NCBI GenBank assembly: GCA_001803165.1
Contig: MHAZ01000021.1
Span: 248,001 to 312,000, forward strand
Length of the DNA: 64,000 nt
Direction: 5' to 3'
Source of the DNA: Stygiobacter sp. RIFOXYC2_FULL_38_25
GTDB lineage: Bacteria; Bacteroidota; Ignavibacteria; Ignavibacteriales; Melioribacteraceae
Part shown: one piece after another, positions 8,942-15,572 of the stretch
Layout: each line of letters starts with the position of its first letter
Position numbering within the stretch: position 1 is the stretch's first letter
Notes under the pieces: model-generated
Told to the model about the DNA's origin: nothing
The model's database searches: none
Seen by the model: the letters and a program-made list of their open reading frames with translations, nothing else
Program-made: the position numbers and the translations under genes

Positions 8942-9380
8942 AGTGATCTCCTACTAATTTATTTCATCAAATTTTATTCTTCGAAAAACCTCTTTGTAAA
9001 CCGCAAGAGGCTTATGGTTTTCAACCGGTGCTAAACGGCAGATATCTATTAACACAATTCGATTGTCTCGAATCGTCTGTTTCCACTCGTCCGCTTTTGG
9101 CGAATCCTAGTGAAGTTATGTTAACTTGATTGCAACTGGGTAAGTTTTGATTAGAAATGTAACGCAATCAAAAATCGCAGATGAATTTAATATTTTTTAA
9201 GGAATAATATAAGTCCCAAGCAAAATACTTTGTTAATTGGATATCCACCTCTGGAGAAATTTTTGTATATGAATTAAGTTGGCGTAAAATTTTTGACACT
9301 GCTGGATTCGGGAAAAAAAAATGCTAAGTTGCAATAGTTAATTTTGAAACATATTGAATAACTAAACACTCGGGGGAGAT
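8942..9380. other. Intergenic region with no gene found
   Basis: These 439 bases separate divergent genes. No open frame with coding character and no tRNA-like fold was seen. A 6-bp-arm hairpin (CCTCTT...AAGAGG, about 8989-9010) and a small TCGA-centred palindrome near 9060-9080 are the only structures noticed. The last 15 bases hold a strong ribosome-binding site (GGGGGAG) for the next gene. Confidence 0.6.
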
Positions 9381-10421
9381 ATGAAACCCTACTTCTTCTT
9401 AATTTTTTTATTTTCCGCAGTTCTAATAACCCTTTCTTGTAAAGACAGCATAACCAACCCCGAACCACAGCCCGGCAGAAGAGATTATGTGTGGACAGTT
9501 GATACTTTAGCTAATAATTCGTATTCCCCTAGCTCTAGAATGTGGGGAAATTCCCCAGAAGATATTTATACTATATCTTCTGGAGATTGGGATTATTCGA
9601 TTTCTCATTTTGGTGGTGTAAAGTGGTCTTCTTACGGTATTCAGGGACTTTTCAACATAAAGTCTGTCTATGGTTTTTCAAGCAATAATGTTTTTATGGG
9701 CGCAGATAACGGAAGTATTTGGAAGTTTGATGGGAACAACTGGAAATTATTTGCCAAACATACAAAAGACGGACACGATGGTATCGTGTTTGATAATTTA
9801 TGGGGAGAATCTGCAAGTGATTTTTATGCTTTAGGCGCGTACCCAGATCAATATGGTTATAATAACAGTATTATAGCACATTATAATAATGATAAATGGG
9901 AGATGATAAATACGGATGCTTTATATGGTATTGTAGAACATTTATATAAAAATTTTCCCGATAACAAAATTTATATACAGGTTATCGGCGGCCGGAACTT
10001 TACAGACAGCACGCACATTTATGAATATTCTAATGGGAGATTTCTTAAGCTTTACAGCAATATTTGGACGCAAGGTTTACAAGCAGATATTAGTCTAATT
10101 AATAATGAAGTTTTTTTTGTTTTAGGTAATAAAATATCCGTTAGGAGAGATAATAAATTCCAAACCGTATTAAATGTTGATAACCCGAAATTTTATCAAA
10201 GAATTTGGGGAAGAAGTTCTAAAGATGTATTCCTTTTAATGACTGACGGTCTTGCGCACTATAATGGCAGTAACATTGAACATGTATTTTATTTTAATAA
10301 AACTCCACGAACTCAAATTTATGGAGCAGCATTGTTTGAAAAAGACGTGTTCTTTCTGGTATATGAATCACAAACGGGTTTAAGTCTAGTATATCATGGG
10401 AAACTAAATCAGCAGCAATAA
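9381..10421 (+). CDS. Secreted lipoprotein with beta-propeller-like repeats
   Basis: A 346-residue predicted lipoprotein. It has a signal peptide with a lipobox ending LSC (Cys20), then a proline-rich linker. The body has recurring WG-S-x-DV/DI-F/Y units, for example RMWGNSPEDIYTIS, LWGESASDFYALG and IWGRSSKDVFLLM, alternating with HYNNDKWE-like or WKFDGNNWK strands. This spacing suggests a beta-propeller of the kind often seen in Bacteroidota/Ignavibacteria surface proteins. GGGGGAG precedes the ATG. It sits upstream of a T9SS cargo protein but is separated from it by hairpins. No enzymatic motif is visible, so the function is unknown; the envelope location is inferred from the lipobox. Confidence 0.78.
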   Translation: MKPYFFLIFLFSAVLITLSCKDSITNPEPQPGRRDYVWTVDTLANNSYSPSSRMWGNSPEDIYTISSGDWDYSISHFGGVKWSSYGIQGLFNIKSVYGFSSNNVFMGADNGSIWKFDGNNWKLFAKHTKDGHDGIVFDNLWGESASDFYALGAYPDQYGYNNSIIAHYNNDKWEMINTDALYGIVEHLYKNFPDNKIYIQVIGGRNFTDSTHIYEYSNGRFLKLYSNIWTQGLQADISLINNEVFFVLGNKISVRRDNKFQTVLNVDNPKFYQRIWGRSSKDVFLLMTDGLAHYNGSNIEHVFYFNKTPRTQIYGAALFEKDVFFLVYESQTGLSLVYHGKLNQQQ

Positions 10422-10460
10422 AGGTGAAATAACCGAACAGAAAATCTAATTATATAACAA

Positions 10461-10487
10461 GGAGCCGGTGATTACGGCACCAGCTCC
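10461..10487 (+). terminator. Strong hairpin after the lipoprotein gene
   Basis: GGAGCCGGTG (10461-10470) pairs with CACCAGCTCC (10478-10487), nine of ten positions matching around a 7-nt loop. No T-run follows directly; an ATTTTTT tract appears only at 10521-10527. It is probably a terminator or an RNA-stabilising structure. Confidence 0.5.
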
Positions 10488-10528
10488 TCTCTGAATAGTC
10501 CCTTCAAGGCTGGTTACCTTATTTTTTC

Positions 10529-10545
10529 ATTCATTCCGAATGAAT
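10529..10545. promoter_or_regulatory. 17-bp palindrome upstream of the T9SS cargo gene
   Basis: ATTCATT-CCG-AATGAAT is a perfect inverted repeat about 60 bp upstream of the ATG at 10604. It could be an operator or a second small hairpin; nothing else identifies it. Confidence 0.35.
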
Positions 10546-10603
10546 TGAGCTATTCTGTTTTTAAACATAATGATTTTTTTAACATTCAAAAGGAGTAAAA
10601 ATC

Positions 10604-12352
10604 ATGACAAAGTATTTGTTATTTTTCGCATTAATTTTCAGTTCTTTAATCTTTCCTCAAACTGTAACAATTAACGAAGCACAAACAAAATATACTGTTT
10701 GTAACTTTTATGGGACTAGCCCAGAATTTTCAGCCTTTTTTTTCGACTCTGCTCACGATTTAGGTCATTATAATGTAGCTTCTGGTAAATGGAAGGATTG
10801 GGCATCATGTTACAAAATATCCTTAGGTGGCGTTCCCACAGGTTATACAATAAAAAATATTAAATTAACTGCCTATATAACACAACTAGAATACACGCCA
10901 AATAACTTTGTGGCAAATATAAAAAAGTTGCCCAACAATACTAATTTGTCAACTGAGTCTTCAAATGCGGAACCGTTATACAATACAATATCACAAACAG
11001 GTACTTCAATTGGTTCTTTTAATTATGGCGATACATTGTCTCAGGATATTAAATCGTCAATAACTTCCAGCGATTTTTCAGATAATTACATTATTCTCGG
11101 GGTAGAAGATGCTGGTTCATCAAATAACTCTATGGCAAAAATAAGCATCTCTTTAGTTATAACATATTATTTGCCTATTGATATGACTATTGATAATAAT
11201 TTTGTTGATAACAGTGGGAACGGGACACATGGGCAGGTATCAATAGACGGTACTACTCAAACTATTCCTTCTTCGGGTATTTCTTTAACAAGAAACGTAG
11301 GTCAAAACCTTACCTTATCAGCAATTTCCTCTCAACAGGATAATCAAGGATATCAAAGAACTTGGCATACCGGTGCAGTAAGCACAAGCGATTGGACAAG
11401 AAATGGTGCGAGTAGAAATCCTAACCAAACTTATTTTTTTCCAGTTGCAGAAGATGACGGCGGAAAAACATATATAGCAAACTTAAGGAAACTATATAAC
11501 CTCACCTTCTCTAATCCGGGAAATTCATTTTATGTTAATGGAAATTACTATACAAACTCAACAAGTGTTTCTGTTGTTGAACAAAATTCAGTAACAGCAA
11601 CTGCATCAAACTATACAAGCGATGGTATTGAGTACACTTTTAACGGCTGGAAGTCAGATGGTATAACATATGGAACAACCATTACACCAACTGCAAACAA
11701 AACATTCACAGCCGACTATACCGGAAGACCGGTAGTTGTCAGTTTTTATTTCGGTGGTGTTCTTAACGATCCGATAAAAGTCATGTGGACAGACAACCAA
11801 AATCCAGCGGTAACGCAATATTATATCTACCGCAAGCAAAAACCTAACGGTGTATATACCACTCCGGTTCATATAGGCACAGTAAACAAAGGCGTTGGCT
11901 ATTTCGAAGATTATGATTTTTCTTTAACGAATACCAAAAATTATGATACCTGGCTGGAATACACAGTTCAATCCTATTACACAACCGAAGGCACTTATTC
12001 AGATGACGGCTGGATGACAATATGGGGTGACGTGTTTGCTTCAATGCAAAACAACGCTTTAGCTATGACAAAAGCTGAAATAGAAGTTCCAACAGAATAT
12101 TCTATCGGTAACTACCCAAATCCGTTCAATCCAACTACAACAATTAATTACCAGTTACCAAAAGACGGAATGGTAACAATAAAAGTTTATGATATTATTG
12201 GTAAAGAAGTAGCTGTTTTAGTTAACGAACAAAAGAGTGCTGGTTATTACAAAGTAGATTTTAATGCAAGCACACTTACAAGCGGTGTGTACATTGCTAC
12301 AATACAAGCTAGTGGTTTTAACAAGTCCATTAAGTTGCTGCTAACTAAGTAG
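10604..12352 (+). CDS. Secreted protein with type IX secretion sorting domain
   Basis: A 582-residue exported protein. It has a Sec signal peptide (about residues 1-19, LLFFALIFSSLIFPQ). The middle contains a repeat-like block ending YTFNGWKSDGITYG and then TANKTFTADYTG, similar to InlB/Listeria-Bacteroides B-repeats, followed by a fibronectin-like segment. The last about 80 residues are a textbook T9SS type A sorting domain: NYPNPFNPTTTINYQLP, then KVYDIIGKEVAVLV and GVYIATIQASGFNKSIKLLL. This predicts transport across the outer membrane by the Por system and attachment or release at the cell surface. AAAGGAG precedes the ATG, and a strong terminator follows. The specific activity is unknown; it is possibly an adhesin or structural protein. 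Confidence 0.88.
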   Translation: MTKYLLFFALIFSSLIFPQTVTINEAQTKYTVCNFYGTSPEFSAFFFDSAHDLGHYNVASGKWKDWASCYKISLGGVPTGYTIKNIKLTAYITQLEYTPNNFVANIKKLPNNTNLSTESSNAEPLYNTISQTGTSIGSFNYGDTLSQDIKSSITSSDFSDNYIILGVEDAGSSNNSMAKISISLVITYYLPIDMTIDNNFVDNSGNGTHGQVSIDGTTQTIPSSGISLTRNVGQNLTLSAISSQQDNQGYQRTWHTGAVSTSDWTRNGASRNPNQTYFFPVAEDDGGKTYIANLRKLYNLTFSNPGNSFYVNGNYYTNSTSVSVVEQNSVTATASNYTSDGIEYTFNGWKSDGITYGTTITPTANKTFTADYTGRPVVVSFYFGGVLNDPIKVMWTDNQNPAVTQYYIYRKQKPNGVYTTPVHIGTVNKGVGYFEDYDFSLTNTKNYDTWLEYTVQSYYTTEGTYSDDGWMTIWGDVFASMQNNALAMTKAEIEVPTEYSIGNYPNPFNPTTTINYQLPKDGMVTIKVYDIIGKEVAVLVNEQKSAGYYKVDFNASTLTSGVYIATIQASGFNKSIKLLLTK

Positions 12353-12367
12353 GCTCAAGGTTCAAAT

Positions 12368-12400
12368 AAAAAAGCCGCACAAACAACGTGCGGCTTTTTT
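12368..12400 (+). terminator. Rho-independent terminator
   Basis: AAAAAAGCCGCAC pairs perfectly with GTGCGGCTTTTTT around a 7-nt loop (AAACAAC), with a run of six T. It terminates the T9SS cargo gene. Confidence 0.92.
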
Positions 12401-12417
12401 ATTAGCTAAAAATTCAT

Positions 12418-12451
12418 TTTGGTAATTAGATTTTACTCTTTGTTATATTTG
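12418..12451 (+). promoter_or_regulatory. Bacteroidota-type promoter candidate for the PspC gene
   Basis: TTTG (12418-12421) and TATATTTG (12444-12451) are separated by 22 bp. This fits the TTTG / TAnnTTTG housekeeping promoter pattern of Bacteroidota. The start codon at 12457 would then give a very short or absent leader. Confidence 0.4.
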
Positions 12452-12456
12452 TTTGC

Positions 12457-13155
12457 ATGGAAGAACAAAACTTACATAACGAACTATTTGGCGGAGAGCC
12501 GCCGCAGTCTGATCCGGTTTACAAGATTAGAAGGTTGCAGCGTTCGGGAGATAATGTTGTTATTGCCGGAGTTTGTGCCGGAATAGCAGAATATGCCGGG
12601 AAAGATGCCGCTACAATACGCGTGATTGCTATGCTTCTACTTCTTCTGGGAGCCTGGATTGTTGCCGCTTATTTAATTATCGCCTTTCTACTTCCAATTG
12701 GCAAACACAATGAGTCATTAACCGCTGAAGAAATTAAATCCATTGGCAAAGAGAACTTTAAAACAGTTGTAAGCGGATTATTTATAATAGTTGGACTGCA
12801 CTTTGCGCTTGTAAAATTTGGGTTCTCCGGTTCTTCCAGCATTTTTATTTTGCCTAATACTTTTATGTTTCCCCTGCTTGCAATTGCATGTGGGGTTTTT
12901 CTTTTAACTAACAAGCTCGCTAAGTCCAAAATTAACCCGGCTGAGGTAACTGAATTCTACAGATCAAGAAGCGACAAGTTTTTGCTTGGCGTCTGCGGCG
13001 GTATAGCCAGATACCTCGGGATTGACTCATCATCGCTTCGTATTATTTTTCTTTTGCTCACAGGTTTAACTTTGGGAATGTTTGCAGTTGCATATTTGGT
13101 TATTGCTTTCACTTCTCAACAAGAGCCGCAACCGCTTCCTCTTCAAAATGAATAA
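12457..13155 (+). CDS. Double PspC-domain membrane protein
   Basis: A 232-residue protein with two PspC domains. The first (about residues 22-85) reads KIRRLQRSGDNVVIAGVCAG then IAEYAGKDAATIRVIAMLLL. The second (about 165-225) reads FYRSRSDKFLLGVCGGIARY then LGIDSSSLRIIFLLLTGL. A two- to three-helix hydrophobic region lies between them. PspC domains occur in phage-shock and envelope-stress membrane proteins, usually anchoring a regulatory or sensor module. The stop codon overlaps the next start (ATG at 13148), so the two membrane proteins are probably translated together. No pspA or pspF is nearby. The domain call is secure; the role in stress response is inferred from the family. Confidence 0.87.
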   Translation: MEEQNLHNELFGGEPPQSDPVYKIRRLQRSGDNVVIAGVCAGIAEYAGKDAATIRVIAMLLLLLGAWIVAAYLIIAFLLPIGKHNESLTAEEIKSIGKENFKTVVSGLFIIVGLHFALVKFGFSGSSSIFILPNTFMFPLLAIACGVFLLTNKLAKSKINPAEVTEFYRSRSDKFLLGVCGGIARYLGIDSSSLRIIFLLLTGLTLGMFAVAYLVIAFTSQQEPQPLPLQNE

Positions 13156-13645
13156 AAACCTTGTAGCTATATCGTTAATTATTCTTGGCGCCGGCTTACT
13201 GCTGATTTGGAGCGGCATTCTGATTTACGATTCCGAAATTTTGCTTGGACTTGTACTGGCAGCATTTGGCATTAGCAACACAAACTATTCTTTCCGCATC
13301 GGCAGCCGCAAAGCAATTATTCTCTCGGCAATTCTATTTCTGGTCGGCGTTGTTCCAATTGTAAAAAACTCTTACGAAATAATGGACACACGCGGATTAA
13401 TTCTCGTATCAATTCTATTTATTTCCGGCGCTTCGTTGCTAATTCTTTTTATTGACAACATGAGGCAAAAAACTTTTCTGTTTAGCGGCTTTGCGCTAAT
13501 CATACTAAGCTATTTTTCTCTTACTGTGTTGAAAAAGATTGGCTTATTTGAATGGCTTAAAACTGTTGGGGATATGTTCGAAATTTTCTTGCCCGTAATA
13601 CTTATCCTTTTCGGGATGAGTATTTTTATCAACCGTAAAAAATAA
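13148..13645 (+). CDS. Multi-pass membrane protein of unknown function
   Basis: A 165-residue, very hydrophobic protein with about six predicted membrane helices, among them LVAISLIILGAGLLLIWSGI, a helix around residues 60-80, and the C-terminal ILILFGMSIFI. The ATG at 13148 lies inside the end of the PspC gene (8-bp overlap), a typical translational-coupling arrangement. The longer frame back to 13082 is only an overlap of that gene. The layout resembles small LiaI/LiaF-type membrane proteins that accompany PspC proteins in envelope-stress modules, but no diagnostic motif was found. The function is therefore only suggested by its partner. Confidence 0.75.
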   Translation: MNKNLVAISLIILGAGLLLIWSGILIYDSEILLGLVLAAFGISNTNYSFRIGSRKAIILSAILFLVGVVPIVKNSYEIMDTRGLILVSILFISGASLLILFIDNMRQKTFLFSGFALIILSYFSLTVLKKIGLFEWLKTVGDMFEIFLPVILILFGMSIFINRKK

Positions 13646-13647
13646 TC

Positions 13648-14787
13648 CTACCGGTTTAACCTTGGAAATCCACTCGTTGCATTCGATGATAATACCGTCG
13701 CCGAGGGAGTAGTTACTCCTGCGCCTTGTTCAATGGTAATCTTATATGCGCTAATCTGTTCCTTTGGCAAAAATGGGAACGCCGTTAATCTCAAATACTC
13801 ACCGCTAACCGGCTGATATGTACCTAAAGAATAAGATTGACCTTTGTTTTCAATCCACAGTTGAAATACTTGTCCGTTCTGGAGCGGCAGCATATTTTTA
13901 AACTGAACCAAGCCTTCTTTTTCGCTAAATGAAAGCAGAACTTTTACAGTTGCTTTTACATTAGGATCTGCACTTGTCAAACTAAAAACACTGATGTCTT
14001 TGTAATTAAAAAACTCTACCAAAGCAGCACTGTTAACAACAAAACTATTTGCACTTGCAACCTGACTGCGCATCGTATTTATTTCACTTTGCAGATCATC
14101 CAGACGATTGTTTAATTTCTGATATGATGAGAAAACAAAGTAGCCTAAAATTGTGATAAGCAATAAAGAAATAATTAAACCAATGATGGAAAGAACGCTC
14201 GGAGATAATTTTTCTTCCGGTACAGTTGCTATCTCTTGAGTTATTTGTTGCGTGTTTAATTTCGGCTCATCAACTTCAACCGCTCTCTGTCCAATTGTAT
14301 TTAACGGTGGTATGGTGTTTTTGCTTGCTCTCTTTTTTTCAATACTCTCGTCAGCAAACGTATTAGAAAGCTGCTCTTCCGGAAATTGAAATGTGGATTT
14401 AGAACCGGCTACTTTTGTTTGAAAAGTAGGTGTGCTAGACTGAGATTTAACAGTGGGCGGACCGGAAAGTTTTGTTACTTTAGATGGCGGCGTTATAATG
14501 CGCGGATTTGTATTAACCAGTGTGTTCCGTTCATTAATTATCTTCGCCTTAATTTCATCCTTTATACCTATAAGTTTTTTGGCAACCATATCCTTAATAG
14601 CCGGATGCGGTTTTTCCAGATCTAAAATTACCGGAATCATTGCTATTATATTTTGAAGTTCGCCAAGTTCTCCATCCGGCAGCTCGCCGCCATCCTGAAT
14701 ATAATCTTTGAACTGAACAAAGTTTTGCTTGTCCATACAACCAACAGCATAAGCCGCAACCATTTCGTGAATTGCTTTGTCTGCCAT
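13648..14787 (-). CDS. Anti-sigma factor with RskA-like C-terminal domain
   Basis: A 379-residue single-pass membrane protein downstream of, and overlapping, an ECF sigma factor gene. The N-terminus (MADKAIHEMVAAYAVGCMDK) resembles anti-sigma domains that start with an AAYAxG segment, but lacks the HxxxCxxC zinc ligands. A proline- and threonine-rich linker follows. One membrane helix is near residues 197-218 (VLSIIGLIISLLLITILGYF). The periplasmic C-terminus has QLWIENKGQSYSLGTYQPVS and AYKITIEQGAGVTTPSATVL, matching the anti-sigma-K factor RskA C-terminal domain. It should hold the sigma factor inactive until an envelope signal causes release or cleavage. The signal is unknown. Confidence 0.85.
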   Translation of the reverse strand: MADKAIHEMVAAYAVGCMDKQNFVQFKDYIQDGGELPDGELGELQNIIAMIPVILDLEKPHPAIKDMVAKKLIGIKDEIKAKIINERNTLVNTNPRIITPPSKVTKLSGPPTVKSQSSTPTFQTKVAGSKSTFQFPEEQLSNTFADESIEKKRASKNTIPPLNTIGQRAVEVDEPKLNTQQITQEIATVPEEKLSPSVLSIIGLIISLLLITILGYFVFSSYQKLNNRLDDLQSEINTMRSQVASANSFVVNSAALVEFFNYKDISVFSLTSADPNVKATVKVLLSFSEKEGLVQFKNMLPLQNGQVFQLWIENKGQSYSLGTYQPVSGEYLRLTAFPFLPKEQISAYKITIEQGAGVTTPSATVLSSNATSGFPRLNR

Positions 14788-15401
14788 TATTCCCTCACCA
14801 GAAAATCACGTAAACTATGCAGAGCATTCATTACTTTGGAGCGGACGGTCTCAATAGGAACATTCAGCTTGTCGGAAATTTCATCAACGGTATATCCTTC
14901 ATAGTAAGCCAGATGCAAGACGTATTTTTGAGTATCGGTAAGCTTGGCAAGCGCTTTTTCAATCTTTGGCTTTATGGCAAATGCAGTTCTGAAATCCAAA
15001 CTATCCATATTTTTTTCAAACATTGGAATAATAAAATAATCTTCATATTCATCATCGTACAGTTGAACCGTTTGTCCGGCAACCCGCTCGCGACGTAAGC
15101 TATCTACAGCTTTGTTTCTAGCTAATGTTATAAGCCAAGTGTAAACATTTCCGTTGTTCAAATCGAATTTAGAAATTTTACGCCAGATGATTACAAAAAC
15201 TTCGGTTAGAGTTTGCTCGGCTACAACCTGATTGGGAGAAATCTTCTTAATAATTGTATAAAGCAGCGGAGAATATCTATCGTACAATTCTTCCAGCGCT
15301 CGCGATTCGAACCGCGAAATCTCTTGCATTAATTCTAAATCGGTTAAATCTCTAAACTTGCTTGAATTCAAATCTAATTTTCCAGAATAACTATGAATCA
15401 A
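14787..15401 (-). CDS. ECF-type RNA polymerase sigma factor
   Basis: About 204 residues. Region 2 spans about residues 28-95 (ALEELYDRYSPLLYTIIKKI, then VFVIIWRKISKFDLNNGNVY and TWLITLARNKAVDSLRRER). Region 4 spans about residues 145-200 (YVLHLAYYEGYTVDEISDKL, then NVPIETVRSKVMNALHSLR). It should direct RNA polymerase to a stress regulon and is paired with the RskA-like anti-sigma factor, whose start overlaps its stop (TAATG). The furthest start is a TTG at 15401, but that TTG is also the end of a TACTTTTG promoter-like element, so the true start may be slightly downstream. The family is secure. Confidence 0.88.
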   Translation of the reverse strand: MIHSYSGKLDLNSSKFRDLTDLELMQEISRFESRALEELYDRYSPLLYTIIKKISPNQVVAEQTLTEVFVIIWRKISKFDLNNGNVYTWLITLARNKAVDSLRRERVAGQTVQLYDDEYEDYFIIPMFEKNMDSLDFRTAFAIKPKIEKALAKLTDTQKYVLHLAYYEGYTVDEISDKLNVPIETVRSKVMNALHSLRDFLVRE

Positions 15402-15444
15402 AAGTATGCTAACTGGGCTAAATTTGCAATTGATATTGCTGTCC

Positions 15445-15522
15445 GCTATCAGCTTTCAGCATTCAATTTTTTTAATTTTGTGCAAAAATACGGTTGTTCG
15501 CCTACAGCCGACCGCTGAAAGC
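15445..15522. repeat. Imperfect intergenic inverted repeat
   Basis: GCTATCAGCTTTCAGC (about 15445-15460) is inverted, with 13 of 16 matches, in the block ending GCTGAAAGCCGTGAGC (15514-15529). The two arms sit about 55 bp apart between the divergent sigma and alaS genes. It looks like a dispersed intergenic repeat rather than a terminator. Confidence 0.4.
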
Positions 15523-15537
15523 CGTGAGCTATTTTCT

Positions 15538-15545
15538 TATATTTG
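15538..15545 (+). promoter_or_regulatory. TAnnTTTG-like -7 element upstream of alaS
   Basis: TATATTTG matches the TAnnTTTG -7 consensus 28 bp before the alaS ATG. No clear TTTG -33 box was seen at the right spacing, so this is a weak promoter call. Confidence 0.3.
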
Positions 15546-15572
15546 CGCCACTTAAAAAAACTTGAAAATACT

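Noticed and set aside
13648-14787. Zinc-binding anti-sigma domain in the RskA-like protein
   Set aside because: The H-x3-C-x2-C pattern is absent; only one cysteine (CMDK) lies in the N-terminal domain.
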